From: Uruburuella testudinis
GTDB taxonomy: Bacteria; Pseudomonadota; Gammaproteobacteria; Burkholderiales; Neisseriaceae
Direction of reading: 5' to 3'
DNA length: 64,000 nucleotides
NCBI RefSeq assembly: GCF_022870865.1
Contig: NZ_CP091508.1
Span: 1,984,001-2,048,000, forward strand
Of the stretch, positions 1-9,229 are shown piece by piece (position 1 is the first letter of the stretch; every line of letters starts with the position of its first letter). The translations under genes were made by a program, and so were the position numbers. The notes under the pieces are model-generated. The model was not told the origin of the DNA and did no database searches. It saw only the letters and a program-made list of their open reading frames with translations.

Positions 1-28
1 GGTTCTGCTCACAAAACACGCACATGCA

Positions 29-65
29 AAGGCCGTCTGAACAAAATGCTTTCAGACGGCCTTTT
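29..65. terminator. inverted DUS pair, probable terminator
   Basis: GGCCGTCTGAA is followed after a short AT-rich loop by TTCAGACGGCC and a T-rich tail. It probably ends a transcript from upstream of the window and is also a DNA uptake site. Confidence 0.7.
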
Positions 66-147
66 ATTTGTTTCCAGAATTATGCCGATTCAAAAAAACA
101 CCCAAATATGTTGGTTCGGCTTTCCCCAATCGACACATCAGAACACC

Positions 148-312
148 CTAGGGTGTCCGGACAATTTGTTTATGAGGGGATTTTTGTTCCTGAAAATGCA
201 GATGCCGGGCAAAAAACGCAGCAAGATTGGACATCTTGCGAGGCTTTTTAACGCAGCAGATGCATTTTCAGGGGCAAAAGCACCCGTAAATCGAATTGTC
301 CGGACACCCTAA
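148..312. repeat. family 1 MITE-like repeat, full-length copy
   Basis: About 165 bp with inverted ends CTAGGGTGTCCGGACAA and TTGTCCGGACACCCTAA. Inside, a TTCCTGAAAATGCAGATGC block and its imperfect reverse complement flank a central GCAAGAT/ATCTTGC stem, so the whole unit could fold as one long hairpin. It has no coding capacity. A short reversed remnant (ACACATCAGAACACCC) abuts its left end at 133-148, suggesting one copy landed beside another. Confidence 0.8.
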
Positions 313-502
313 TCCTTCCGGCGTAAGCCGCCCACTCTTTCTAACTAAACTTCCCTATGCCGATTATTCCTTATCCGCCGTGCTTTATGCCGATATTAAA
401 GCCATGCCGGCAGGCGTAAGGTTGCACTGTAAAAATTTATTTACTTTAAACGGCCGCATTTTGTTAAGAAATGTATGCCGGCAACGTTTAAGGAACCGCA
501 TA

Positions 503-1750
503 ATGGCTTCTCAAAAATACAAACAATATTCCGTGCTTTTTTCCAGCACCCTATCCTTCACCGTCTGTTTTATGATTTGGATGATGCTGGCGGTGGTGGG
601 CATTCCGATTAAAAACGAATTGGGCTTGAGCGAAACCGAATTCGGCATTCTCGCCGCCACGCCGGTACTCTCCGGCTCGCTTATCCGCGTGCCGCTGGGC
701 ATTTGGACCGACCGTTTCGGCGGCCGTATTGTGCTGTTTTTGCTGATGCTGGCCTGCGTGCCGGCTATTTTCATGATGCAGTATGCCAGCCATTTCTGGC
801 ATTTTCTGGTTATCGGCCTGGTGATGGGGCTGGCCGGCGGCTCGTTTTCGGTGGGCACGCCTTATGTGGCACGCTGGTTCCCCAAACACCAGCAGGGGCT
901 GGCGATGGGTATTTTCGGCGCCGGCAATGCCGGTTCGGCCGTCAATAAATTTGTGGCGCCGGCACTGATTGCCTACGGCACTTGGCATTTTGTGCCGACT
1001 GTATATGCCGCCGTAATGCTCGGCACTGCGCTTTTGTTTTGGTTTACCTCCTACAGCGACCCCGCCCATAAAGTGCCCTCATCAGTTACCCTCGGCGAGC
1101 AATTGGCCTTGCTAAAAGACCCCGGCGTGCTGCGTTACAGCCAGCTTTATTCGGTGGTGTTCGGCGGCTATGTGGGGCTGGCTTTGTGGATGACCAAATA
1201 TTATGTCGGCGAATATGGCCTGAGCCTGCAAACCGCAGCTTTTCTGGCAGCCTGTTTTTCGCTGCCCGGCGGCGTGTTGCGTGCCTTCGGCGGCTGGCTG
1301 TCCGACAAATTCGGCGCTTATAAAGTAACCTGGGCGGTGATGTGGGTGTGTTGGGTGTGTTTCTTTATCCTCTCTTATCCGCAAACACAATTACACATTC
1401 AAACCACCGACGGCGGCACCACTGCACTGCACCTCGGCCTGAACGTTACCGTGTTCACCATTCTGATGTTTACTGTCGGCGTGGCCATGGCGGTGGGCAA
1501 AGCTTCGGTATTTAAATTTGTGGCCGATGATTATCCCGCCAATATCGGTGCGGTATCGGGCATTGTCGGCCTGGCCGGCGGCTTGGGCGGCTTTTTGCTG
1601 CCGATTATGTTCGGCGCGCTGGAAGACATCACCGGCATCCGCTCCACCAGCTTTATGCTGCTCTACGGCACGGTGTGCGTCTCTTTGGTGTGGATGCATT
1701 TTTCTATGAAAGCCAAACGCACCGACAACACGCCCGCCCGGCAAGCCTAA
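503..1750 (+). CDS. narK: nitrate/nitrite transporter, NarK1-type MFS protein
   Basis: A 415-residue major facilitator of the nitrate/nitrite porter family, expected to move nitrate or nitrite across the inner membrane. About 12 hydrophobic segments are visible. The family pattern is present: Arg62 in GSLIRVPLG, a GAGNAGS motif near residue 140, and a second arginine in PGGVLRAFGG in the second half. The ATG at 503 is chosen over upstream in-frame starts because AAGGA lies just before it and the protein then begins like family members. It precedes a second, longer NarK (1814-3196), the NarK1-NarK2 arrangement known from denitrifiers. No nitrate reductase gene follows. Whether it is a proton symporter (usual NarK1) or an exchanger cannot be read from sequence. 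Confidence 0.88.
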   Translation: MASQKYKQYSVLFSSTLSFTVCFMIWMMLAVVGIPIKNELGLSETEFGILAATPVLSGSLIRVPLGIWTDRFGGRIVLFLLMLACVPAIFMMQYASHFWHFLVIGLVMGLAGGSFSVGTPYVARWFPKHQQGLAMGIFGAGNAGSAVNKFVAPALIAYGTWHFVPTVYAAVMLGTALLFWFTSYSDPAHKVPSSVTLGEQLALLKDPGVLRYSQLYSVVFGGYVGLALWMTKYYVGEYGLSLQTAAFLAACFSLPGGVLRAFGGWLSDKFGAYKVTWAVMWVCWVCFFILSYPQTQLHIQTTDGGTTALHLGLNVTVFTILMFTVGVAMAVGKASVFKFVADDYPANIGAVSGIVGLAGGLGGFLLPIMFGALEDITGIRSTSFMLLYGTVCVSLVWMHFSMKAKRTDNTPARQA

Positions 1751-1755
1751 CCTTT

Positions 1756-1797
1756 TTTCAGACGGCCTGAAAGATTTACCCGGGCCGTCTGAAAGCA
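1756..1797. terminator. inverted DUS pair between narK1 and narK2
   Basis: TTCAGACGGCC and GGCCGTCTGAA face each other across a short spacer. It may partly end narK1 transcription before narK2 and is an uptake site. Confidence 0.55.
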
Positions 1798-1813
1798 TTT
1801 TCGGAGAACACAC

Positions 1814-3196
1814 ATGAGTCATCTCATTCAAGACTGGCGCCCTGAAGACAAACAGTTTTGGGCGCAAACCGGCCGCCCTATCGCCCGGCGCAATTTATGG
1901 ATTTCCATTCCCGCACTGCTGCTGGCATTTGCCATCTGGCAGGTGTGGAGCGTGGCGGTGGTCAACCTGCCCAATATCGGCTTCCAATACACCCCCAACC
2001 AGCTTTTCTGGCTTGCCGCGCTGCCCGCCCTTTCCGGCGCAACATTGCGGATTTTCTACTCTTTTATGGTACCCGTGTTCGGCGGCCGCAAATGGACGGC
2101 GATTTCCACCGCCAGCCTGCTGCTGCCCGCCATCGGCCTCGGCCTGGCCGTGCAAAACCCCGACACGAGCTACATCACCATGATGATTTTGGCCTTGTTG
2201 TGCGGATTCGGCGGCGGCAATTTCTCATCCAGCATGGCCAACATCAGCTTTTTCTTTCCCAAAGCCGAAAAAGGCACGGCGCTGGGTTTGAATGCCGGCT
2301 TGGGCAACCTCGGCGTATCGGTGGTGCAGTTTGTGGTGCCGCTGATCATTACCGCCGGCGTGTTCGGCGCCTTCGGCGGTGAAGCGCAAACCTGGGTAAA
2401 AGGCGGCGAAAGCAAGCAGATGTGGCTGCAAAACGCCGGCTTTATCTGGGTGCCGTTTATCATTCTTTCTACCTTGGCCGCCTGGTTCGGCATGAACGAT
2501 TTGGCCAGCGCCAAAGCCAGCTTTAAAGATCAGGCGGTGATTTTCACCCGCAAGCACAACTGGATTATGTGCATTCTGTATTTGGGCACATTCGGCTCGT
2601 TTATCGGCTTTGCCGCAGGTTTTCCCTTGCTGATTAAAGCCGAATTTCCCCATATCGACCCGGTAAAATACGCCTTTTTAGGCCCCTTGGTCGGCGCATT
2701 GTCGCGCCCGCTCGGCGGCTGGTTGTCAGACAAAATCAAAAGCGGCGCCAAAATCACCCAAATCGTGTTTGCCGGCATGATGATTGCCGTATTCGGCGTG
2801 ATGTCTTTTTTGCCCGTTCACGGTCAAGGCGGCAATTTTTGGGGCTTTTTCGCCTGCTTTATGGTGTTGTTCGCCCTCACCGGCCTGGGCAACGGCTCTA
2901 CCTTTATGCAAGTGCCGGTGATTTTTCTGAACATGCACCACCGATTGGCACAACAAGGCCGGACATCGCCCGAACAGGCCGTTCAAAATGCCAATAAAGA
3001 AGGCGCGGCGGTAATCGGCTTCACAGCGGCATTTGCGGCTTACGGCGGCTTTTTCATCCCCAAAAGCTACGGCACCTCCATCGCGCTCACCGGCAGCGTT
3101 AACAGCGCCCTGATCAGCTTTATTATTTTTTACGCGCTCTGCCTGGCGCTCAACTGGTGGTATTACGCGCGCAAAAATGCCGAAGCCCAATGCTGA
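1814..3196 (+). CDS. narK: nitrate/nitrite transporter, NarK2/NarU-type MFS protein
   Basis: A 460-residue nitrate/nitrite porter close in length to E. coli NarK (463). The substrate-binding arginines of the family are visible as Arg79 in GATLRIFYS and as the arginine of GALSRPLGGWLSDK in the second half; a GNLGV signature follows the fourth membrane segment. The soluble N-terminus (DWRPEDKQFW) is typical of NarK2/NarU forms, which mainly exchange nitrate for nitrite. The gene sits 63 bp after narK1 with a good ribosome binding site (GGAGAA) and may be co-transcribed. An inverted DUS pair follows before cysD. Confidence 0.9.
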   Translation: MSHLIQDWRPEDKQFWAQTGRPIARRNLWISIPALLLAFAIWQVWSVAVVNLPNIGFQYTPNQLFWLAALPALSGATLRIFYSFMVPVFGGRKWTAISTASLLLPAIGLGLAVQNPDTSYITMMILALLCGFGGGNFSSSMANISFFFPKAEKGTALGLNAGLGNLGVSVVQFVVPLIITAGVFGAFGGEAQTWVKGGESKQMWLQNAGFIWVPFIILSTLAAWFGMNDLASAKASFKDQAVIFTRKHNWIMCILYLGTFGSFIGFAAGFPLLIKAEFPHIDPVKYAFLGPLVGALSRPLGGWLSDKIKSGAKITQIVFAGMMIAVFGVMSFLPVHGQGGNFWGFFACFMVLFALTGLGNGSTFMQVPVIFLNMHHRLAQQGRTSPEQAVQNANKEGAAVIGFTAAFAAYGGFFIPKSYGTSIALTGSVNSALISFIIFYALCLALNWWYYARKNAEAQC

Positions 3197-3319
3197 GCAT
3201 GTTGCCGGAGCAAACGGAGCCGGCGGTTTTGCAAAACCATCAAGCAAAATGATTTGATTGAACCGCCAAAGCATATAACCAAACCGCATTTGATTACAAC
3301 CAACCATTCTTTCTCTTTT

Positions 3320-3364
3320 TCAGACGGCCGCGATAAAGTATTACCCGTTAAGGCCGTCTGAAAA
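3320..3364. terminator. inverted DUS pair after narK2
   Basis: TTTTCAGACGGCC and GGCCGTCTGAAAA arms separated by about 20 bases lie between narK2 and cysD. The stem would terminate narK2 transcription. Confidence 0.6.
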
Positions 3365-3375
3365 AAGAGAACCGC

Positions 3376-4290
3376 ATGTCTATCCAAAACCAACACCTCA
3401 ACTGGCTCGAAGCCGAATCCATCTACATCATCCGCGAGGTTATCGCCGAAGCCAAAAACCCGGCGCTGCTGTTTTCCGGCGGCAAAGATTCGGTGGTGCT
3501 GCTGTCGCTGGCGGTTAAAGCCTTTCAGATTCCCGGCCGCGAATTAAAGCTGCCGTTTAAACTTTTGCATGTCGACACCGGCCACAACTACCCCGAAGTG
3601 ATTGAATTTCGCGACCAAACCGTTGCGCGCACCGGCGTGCAGCTGGTGGTGGGGCATGTTGAAGATTCCATCAGAAAAGGCAGCGTGGTATTGCGCCGCG
3701 AAACCGACTCGCGTAACGCCGCCCAAGCCGTTACCCTGCTCGAAACCATCGAAGAGCAAGGCTTTGATGCGCTGATGGGCGGCGCCCGGCGCGATGAAGA
3801 AAAAGCCCGCGCCAAAGAGCGCATATTCTCGTTTCGCGATGAATTCGGCCAATGGGATCCAAAAGCCCAGCGCCCCGAATTATGGTCGCTCTACAACACC
3901 CGCCTGTTTGCCGGCGAAAACATGCGCGTTTTCCCGATATCCAACTGGACCGAGCTGGATATCTGGCAATACATCGAACGCGAACAGCTTGCCCTGCCGC
4001 CGATTTATTACGCCCACCAACGCGAAGTGGTTGAGCGCAACGGTCTGCTGGTGCCGGTTACCCCGCTCACACCGAAACGCGAAGGCGATGTTTCAGCCGT
4101 CAGAAGCGTGCGTTTCCGCACCGTCGGCGATATTTCCTGCACCTGCCCCGTGGCCAGCACCGCCGCCACCGCCGCCGATATTATTGCCGAAACCGCCACC
4201 GCCACCATTTCCGAGCGCAGCGCCACCCGCATGGACGACCGCGTGTCTGAAGCGGCCATGGAAGAGCGCAAAAAAGCCGGTTATTTCTAA
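3376..4290 (+). CDS. cysD: sulfate adenylyltransferase subunit 2
   Basis: A 304-residue CysD-type PAPS-reductase-superfamily protein, close to the usual 302. CysD is the catalytic partner of the GTPase CysN and makes adenosine 5'-phosphosulfate from ATP and sulfate in assimilation. The ATP PP-loop FSGGKDSVVLL lies at about residues 33-43, followed by LLHVDTGHNYPEV and GGARRDEEKARAKERIFS; the C-terminus ends KKAGYF as in the family. It is alone: no cysN, cysH or cysJI is adjacent, although cysD is normally followed by cysN. The next gene is a convergent phosphopantetheinyl transferase across a strong inverted repeat, so cysN must lie elsewhere or be absent. Confidence 0.92.
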   Translation: MSIQNQHLNWLEAESIYIIREVIAEAKNPALLFSGGKDSVVLLSLAVKAFQIPGRELKLPFKLLHVDTGHNYPEVIEFRDQTVARTGVQLVVGHVEDSIRKGSVVLRRETDSRNAAQAVTLLETIEEQGFDALMGGARRDEEKARAKERIFSFRDEFGQWDPKAQRPELWSLYNTRLFAGENMRVFPISNWTELDIWQYIEREQLALPPIYYAHQREVVERNGLLVPVTPLTPKREGDVSAVRSVRFRTVGDISCTCPVASTAATAADIIAETATATISERSATRMDDRVSEAAMEERKKAGYF

Positions 4291-4314
4291 ACCGCTGCAA
4301 GCCTGATATCCACT

Positions 4315-4384
4315 CACAGAAGTAAGTTAACAAGGCCGTCTGAAAGAAAATGTTTTCAGACGGCCTTGTTAACTTACTTCTGTG
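4315..4384. repeat. 31-bp perfect inverted repeat carrying a DUS pair
   Basis: Two perfect 31-base arms (4315-4345 and 4354-4384) flank an 8-base loop. The inner part of each arm is AAGGCCGTCTGAAA and the outer part CACAGAAGTAAGTTAAC, which matches the ends of repeat family 2. It lies between the convergent cysD and phosphopantetheinyl transferase genes and probably terminates both. Confidence 0.85.
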
Positions 4385-4441
4385 GATGAGTATAAAGAGA
4401 GATTTGGCCCTTAGAAATGCAGATGCTTGGCATAACCCGTA

Positions 4442-5104
4442 TCACACCGGCATCACTGCAGCATCTGAAACACATGTCCACACATCGCGCCATGCCTGTT
4501 CGGGCCGTCTGAAAGCGCCGAAACGCCGCCATTCGATTTGCACATTTTTATGCGCCGGCCACACGCAGGCCGATGCCCAACCGCCGTTCAAGCCCGCCAC
4601 CCCGTGCCAGCCCGCATGGCCGTGCACATGCAGGCAAACATGAGAACCTGCCCGCATCATCAGCCCCACATCAGCCAATGCAGCAGGAAAATCCAGCCCG
4701 GCCGCTTTAATCAAAGCCTCTTTCACACACCACAAGCGATAGTAGTCGGCCGCCCGCCAACCGCGCACTGCCAGCCATTGCTGCTCGCTGCGGCGGCACC
4801 ACAAAGCCGACAATGCGGCGAAATCACGAGCTTGCAGCCATTCGATGTCTACCCCGATGTTTTCAGCCTGCCAACCCGCCGCCAACAAAGCCGCGCCCTT
4901 GCTGTGCGAAAGCGACAACACCGGCAAACCGGCCTGCTGCTTTAAAAAACGGCTGACCTGCCAATCGGCCCGGCCGGCCAAGCGGGGTGCCGCCGCAATA
5001 CGCGCCGCATCGGCGGCATCCAGCAAATCGGGGCGGTAGCGGGCGGCACAAGAAGCATCTGCCAGCAACAGATAAAGGGGTTCGGGTGTAGCAATTCGGC
5101 GCAT
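4442..5104 (-). CDS. 4'-phosphopantetheinyl transferase, Sfp/AcpT family
   Basis: A 220-residue transferase expected to move the phosphopantetheine arm of coenzyme A onto carrier-protein serines. The two hallmark motifs are present: GVDIE at residues 84-88 (magnesium ligands) and WCVKEALIKA from residue 125. SLSHS around 64 is also typical. The length and two-motif layout fit the Sfp/Gsp class rather than the short AcpS class. No carrier protein or synthase gene is nearby, so the target is unknown. A DUS is embedded in the C-terminal coding sequence near 4501-4512, where it encodes AFRRP. Confidence 0.85.
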   Translation of the reverse strand: MRRIATPEPLYLLLADASCAARYRPDLLDAADAARIAAAPRLAGRADWQVSRFLKQQAGLPVLSLSHSKGAALLAAGWQAENIGVDIEWLQARDFAALSALWCRRSEQQWLAVRGWRAADYYRLWCVKEALIKAAGLDFPAALADVGLMMRAGSHVCLHVHGHAGWHGVAGLNGGWASACVWPAHKNVQIEWRRFGAFRRPEQAWRDVWTCVSDAAVMPV

Positions 5105-5202
5105 GAGTATCGGGGTAGTCAGAAAAAAACTATTATAGAAGCAAGCAGCCTACTCGTGTAAAATGCCGCATCTTGTGATAAACGCAGCGAATCCGCCCCC
5201 TT

Positions 5203-6279
5203 ATGAAGCCTTCAATTTTAGACAAACTGCAACAACTTGCCGAACGGCTGGAAGAAGTTACCCACCTGCTCGGCTCGCCCGAAGCCACCGACAATATGGA
5301 TAATTACCGCAAGCTCACGCGCGAGCATGCGGAAATCACGCCGATTGTTGAAGTGTTTCAGCGCTACCGGCAAGCGCAAAACGATTTGGGCGATGCGCAG
5401 GAAATGTTGGCCGACCCCGAAATGAAAGCCTTTGCCGCCGAAGAAATCGAAGCCGCCGGCGCACAAATCGATGTGTTGGAAACCGAATTGCAAAAACTGC
5501 TGCTGCCCAAAGATGCCGATGACGACAAAAACATTTTCATCGAAGTGCGCGCCGGCACCGGCGGTGATGAAGCAGCCTTATTTGCCGGCGATTTGCTGCG
5601 CATGTACAGCCGTTTTGCCGAACGCAACCGCTGGCAGGTGGAAATCGTGTCGGCCAACGAAAGCGATTTGGGCGGTTATAAAGAAGTGATTGCCCGCATT
5701 GTCGGCCTAGGCGCATACAGCAAACTCAAATTCGAATCGGGCGGCCACCGCGTGCAGCGTGTTCCGGCCACCGAGAGCCAGGGCCGCATCCACACCTCGG
5801 CCTGCACCGTGGCGGTGATGCCCGAAGCCGACGAGCTCGAAGAAATCGAGCTGAACCCGGCCGATTTGCGCATCGACACCTTCCGCGCATCGGGCGCCGG
5901 CGGCCAGCACATCAACAAAACCGATTCCGCCGTGCGCATCACCCACCTGCCCAGCGGCATGGTGGTGGAATGCCAAGACGGCCGCTCGCAACACGCCAAC
6001 AAAGCCCAAGCCATGAAAGTGCTGGCCGCCCGCCTCAATGATGCGCAAAAGCGTGAAGCCCAGGCCAAAGAAGCCGCCGAGCGCAAAAGCCTGATCGGCA
6101 GCGGCGACCGCAGCGAACGCATCCGCACATATAACTATCCGCAAGGCCGCGTAACCGACCACCGCATCAATTTAACCCTGCACAAACTGGATTTTATTAT
6201 GGACGGTGATTTAGACGAACTGACCGGTGCATTGATTGCCGAGCATCAGGCCGAACTGCTGGCCCGCATGGGCGACTGA
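5203..6279 (+). CDS. prfA: peptide chain release factor 1
   Basis: A 358-residue class I release factor that reads UAA and UAG and triggers peptide release on the ribosome. The codon-recognition tripeptide PAT lies at residues 188-190 and the catalytic GGQ at 233-235 within GAGGQHINK; the glutamine is normally methylated by PrmC. Length is normal for bacterial RF1. The gene is preceded by about 98 bp from the divergent transferase gene with a TGTAAAAT promoter-like stretch near 5157. No prmC or hemA neighbour is present. Confidence 0.96.
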   Translation: MKPSILDKLQQLAERLEEVTHLLGSPEATDNMDNYRKLTREHAEITPIVEVFQRYRQAQNDLGDAQEMLADPEMKAFAAEEIEAAGAQIDVLETELQKLLLPKDADDDKNIFIEVRAGTGGDEAALFAGDLLRMYSRFAERNRWQVEIVSANESDLGGYKEVIARIVGLGAYSKLKFESGGHRVQRVPATESQGRIHTSACTVAVMPEADELEEIELNPADLRIDTFRASGAGGQHINKTDSAVRITHLPSGMVVECQDGRSQHANKAQAMKVLAARLNDAQKREAQAKEAAERKSLIGSGDRSERIRTYNYPQGRVTDHRINLTLHKLDFIMDGDLDELTGALIAEHQAELLARMGD

Positions 6280-6282
6280 TAC

Positions 6283-6400
6283 CCATTGATAAAAACAGGC
6301 CTGAAAACAACCTGACCGCATTGGCCGCCCTGACGTATGTGCTATACGCAAGGCAGGCCGAGGCGGTCAGATGATTTTCTGAAGCGGTATAAACCGCAGG
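6283..6400. repeat. degenerate family 2 repeat after prfA
   Basis: Within the 363-bp gap 6280-6642, ACCCATTGATAAAAACAGG and later GCGGTATAAA flank an internal inverted repeat (CTGACCGC...GCGGTCAG), resembling family 2. The rest of the gap holds two single DUS copies near 6440 and 6570. No gene is visible. Confidence 0.45.
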
Positions 6401-6642
6401 TTTGATTCATCGCGCATTCCATCATTACCATCATTTTCAGACGGCCTATTCCTGCCTGTTTCGGCTGTCTCACCAACACCTCGGCATATACCGGGCAATC
6501 CTATCTGCACCGCTCAAATAGCTTTTTTACAGCCATCGTGAAACAACAGCTATTCAACCCTCTATGTTCAGACGGCCTTTTCTCCGCATGAGGGCATGAC
6601 AATCAAACGCTGCTGAAGCTGCCCGTCGCCTGCTGCCCGGCA

Positions 6643-7827
6643 TTATTTAAAATTGCGGATCGGCACCCACGGCTGCATGCGCAGCAACACCTGCCACAAA
6701 GCCTCGGGAATATGCTGTTGCTGTGCGCCAAGCGCGGCATCCAGGCTGTCGGTCAGCGCTTCATCGTTGCCGGCGGCGATTTTCACGGCAAAATCAGGGT
6801 TGATAATCGCACCGCGCCCCACCGCGATTAATTCTGCATAACCGCTTTGAGCAGCGGCGGCAATGTGCGCGCCGCTCACCAAGCCGCCCACGCCCATCAG
6901 CGGCAAACGGCCGGCCAGATGCTGATGAATACGGGCAATGCGCTGAGGCGGCAAGCTGCTGTCTTCGGCGGCATTTTCAGCCGGTTCGTTAAAATCGCCA
7001 AGCGACACATGCAGGTATTGCAGCGGCAGTTTTACCAATTCGTCTATCAAGGCCAGCGTGTCGGCCATTTTAATGCCTTCCGCCGGCGCTTCTTCGGGTG
7101 AAAAACGGTAGCCGACAATAAAATCGGCGCGGCCTGCGCGGGCGACGGCATCGGTAACGGCACGGGCAACGGCCAGTGGAAAGGCCATGCGCCGTTCGCG
7201 GCTGCCGCCCCATTCGTCGGTGCGCCGGTTGCTGGCGGCAGAATAAAACTGTTGCAGCAGATAGCCGTTGGCACCGTGGATTTCCACGCCGTCGAAGCCG
7301 GCTTCCAGCGCATACTCGGCGGCTTGGGCGAATGCATCCACCAATTCGCGGATTTCTGCATCGGCCAACACCCGCGCTTCGGTTTGCAACGCCGCATCGG
7401 CTGCTTTGACTTGTTCAGAAATAAACGGCGGGGCAATCAGTGTGAACGGGCTGGGTGCCACCACACCGCCGGCCGGCACCAAATGCGGTAATGCGCGAAA
7501 ACCGCCGTGATGAAGCTGCAATACCGCTTTGGCACCGTGCGCCTGTATGCTTTGTGCCACACGGCGCAAGCCGGGCACATCGGTGGCGCAAACGGCATTC
7601 GGTTCGCCGTCAAACGCGCGGCCGGTCGGGTGTACTGCGGTGGCAGCGCTGATCACCATGCCCAAGCCGGCGCTGCGGCTGCCGACAAAATCGATTTCAG
7701 CTTCACTGGCGCTGCCGTCTTCATTTGATGCCCAATGCGTCATCGGCGCCAGCACCAGGCGGTTGGGCAAGGTGGTGCCGTTATTGAAGGTTAAGGGCTG
7801 GAATAGGGTTTGAAACTGCGGTTTCAT
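6643..7827 (-). CDS. NADH:flavin oxidoreductase, old yellow enzyme family
   Basis: About 394 residues forming one FMN-binding TIM barrel, the fold of old-yellow-enzyme-type ene-reductases. Visible features: NRLVLAPMTHWASNEDG at the N-terminus, LQLHHGGF, and the block EIHGANGYLLQQFYS followed by NRRTDEWGG, where the active-site histidine-asparagine pair and FMN contacts fall. The start at 7827 is chosen because GAGAG sits 7 bases upstream; in-frame ATGs at 7830 and 7845 are alternatives. It lies 29 bp downstream of a luciferase-like monooxygenase gene on the same strand, with an ArsR repressor beyond, so the pair may form a stress-responsive operon. The natural substrate cannot be inferred. 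Confidence 0.85.
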   Translation of the reverse strand: MKPQFQTLFQPLTFNNGTTLPNRLVLAPMTHWASNEDGSASEAEIDFVGSRSAGLGMVISAATAVHPTGRAFDGEPNAVCATDVPGLRRVAQSIQAHGAKAVLQLHHGGFRALPHLVPAGGVVAPSPFTLIAPPFISEQVKAADAALQTEARVLADAEIRELVDAFAQAAEYALEAGFDGVEIHGANGYLLQQFYSAASNRRTDEWGGSRERRMAFPLAVARAVTDAVARAGRADFIVGYRFSPEEAPAEGIKMADTLALIDELVKLPLQYLHVSLGDFNEPAENAAEDSSLPPQRIARIHQHLAGRLPLMGVGGLVSGAHIAAAAQSGYAELIAVGRGAIINPDFAVKIAAGNDEALTDSLDAALGAQQQHIPEALWQVLLRMQPWVPIRNFK

Positions 7828-7856
7828 CATCAATCTCTCAAACATAAAAAATGGTT

Positions 7857-8852
7857 TCAGACGGCCTCAACCGCCTGTTTGAACAAACGGTAAGATTCAA
7901 ATTGCAAGGCTTGATCGTAAATATAGCTGACCGCCATATATTCATCGGCGCGCAGGCGGGTGTGCAGCTCGCCAAACTGCGCGGCCAGTGTGGCAGGGCC
8001 GCCGATTAACGAGCAGGCGGTCATGCTCTCAACGGTGTGCCGTTCCATTTCATTCCAGCGCCCGTCCATGCTTTCCAGCGGCGGCGACAGCGGCAGGCGG
8101 CTGTTGCGCACCACATTGAGGAAAAACTGCTGCTGCGTGGTGGCCTGATACTGCGCCTCTTCATCATCGGCGGCGGCAATCACGTTCAGCGCCACAATCG
8201 CATAAGGCTGCGCCAAGCTTTCAGACGGCCTGAAGTGGCTGCGGTAAATCGATAACGCCTGCTCCAACATGCGCGGGGCAAAATGGGCGGCAAACACATA
8301 AGGCAAACCTTTTTCCGCCGCCAGATAAGCGCTCTCGGTGCTGGAGCCGAGAATATACAGCGGAATATGTGTGCCGATGCCGGGAAAAGCTTTCACATAG
8401 CCCTGCCCTTCGGCGCTGCCCAAATAGCGCTGCAAAGTGGCCACATCTTCGGGGAAATCGAGCGAAGTTTCGCGCTCTGCGCGGCGCAATGCCTGTGCGG
8501 TCAGACGGTCGGTGCCGGGCGCACGCCCCAAGCCCAAATCAACGCGGCCGGGGTAAAGTGTGGCCAGCGTGCCGTATTGTTCGGCCACAATCAGCGGGCT
8601 GTGGTTGGGCAGCATCACGCCGCCGGAGCCCACGGTGATGGTTTGGGTGTGTTGCAGGGTGTGGCTGATTAAAATCGAAGTGGCCGAGCTGGCCAAAGAC
8701 GTGGTGTTGTGATGTTCCGCAATCCAATAGCGGCGGTAGCCCAAGGCTTCGGTGTGCTGCGCCAGCGCCACCATATCGGCCAGCGCTTGCTCGGTGGAGC
8801 CGCCTGCGCGCACGGGCACCAGATTGAGGACGGATACAGCAGGTGTTGTCAT
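7857..8852 (-). CDS. LLM-class (luciferase-like) flavin-dependent oxidoreductase
   Basis: A 331-residue protein of the bacterial luciferase-like superfamily, YhbW-like type. Typical blocks are the N-terminal [19 protein letters not shown] near residue 50, [13 protein letters not shown], and GLGRAPGTD. Such proteins use reduced flavin; the substrate is usually unknown. ATG at 8852 has AAAGGAA upstream and is preferred over 8867. The stop codon falls inside a DUS. The gene is followed closely by an old yellow enzyme gene and preceded by a palindrome (8921-8938) that recurs at the arsR promoter, suggesting repression by that ArsR protein. Confidence 0.85.
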   Translation of the reverse strand: MTTPAVSVLNLVPVRAGGSTEQALADMVALAQHTEALGYRRYWIAEHHNTTSLASSATSILISHTLQHTQTITVGSGGVMLPNHSPLIVAEQYGTLATLYPGRVDLGLGRAPGTDRLTAQALRRAERETSLDFPEDVATLQRYLGSAEGQGYVKAFPGIGTHIPLYILGSSTESAYLAAEKGLPYVFAAHFAPRMLEQALSIYRSHFRPSESLAQPYAIVALNVIAAADDEEAQYQATTQQQFFLNVVRNSRLPLSPPLESMDGRWNEMERHTVESMTACSLIGGPATLAAQFGELHTRLRADEYMAVSYIYDQALQFESYRLFKQAVEAV

Positions 8853-8920
8853 GATGATTCCTTTCAATTTCGGTTACGGCCTTTCAGACGGCCTGTGGCT
8901 TTATTTAGCGATAATTTTTT

Positions 8921-8938
8921 ATATCTGAAAATATAGAT
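8921..8938. promoter_or_regulatory. putative ArsR-family operator, flavoenzyme promoter
   Basis: ATATCTGAAAATATAGAT is an imperfect palindrome 69 bp upstream of the monooxygenase start. The same word with two mismatches occurs at the arsR promoter (9556-9573). Confidence 0.55.
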
Positions 8939-9011
8939 AAGATTTAATGTAAAAAAAACCGACCATGGGTATCGGTACATTACGCAGCACGGCTTTGCCA
9001 CCGCCGCCATC

Positions 9012-9023
9012 AATCTATAGATT
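9012..9023. promoter_or_regulatory. palindrome AATCTATAGATT, possible third operator
   Basis: A perfect 12-bp palindrome sharing the ATAGAT core of the two longer sites, in the 377-bp spacer between arsR and the flavoenzyme operon. The rest of the spacer is AT-rich and shows no gene. Confidence 0.3.
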
Positions 9024-9189
9024 CGGCAAGGAAATATTGAACATTTAATTTTTAAAATCAAATTATTTTCAATAGATTAACATTTGAAAATCATGAAGCT
9101 TCAATTATCAAATCCAAAACGGCCATGGCGGGCGGCAACAAGCACGGTTTGGCATTTTGTTCCGCCGGCCTGCCGGTACAAGGCTGAAA

Positions 9190-9222
9190 AGTGCCTGTCA
9201 ATCGAATGGTCAGAGTGCCCTA
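9190..9222. repeat. family 1 repeat, terminal fragment
   Basis: CAATCGAATGGTCAGAGTGC then CCTAA matches the right end of family 1. It lies just downstream of the arsR stop codon. Only this end is recognisable. Confidence 0.5.
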
Positions 9223-9229
9223 AGGCATC

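Noticed and set aside
148..312. Correia (NEMIS) element
   Set aside because: The ends are TAGGGTGTCC rather than the TATAGTGGATTAA type, and the inner sequence differs.
296..502. N-terminal extension of narK1
   Set aside because: The extension begins in a repeat element and is unlike NarK; ATG 503 with AAGGA fits.
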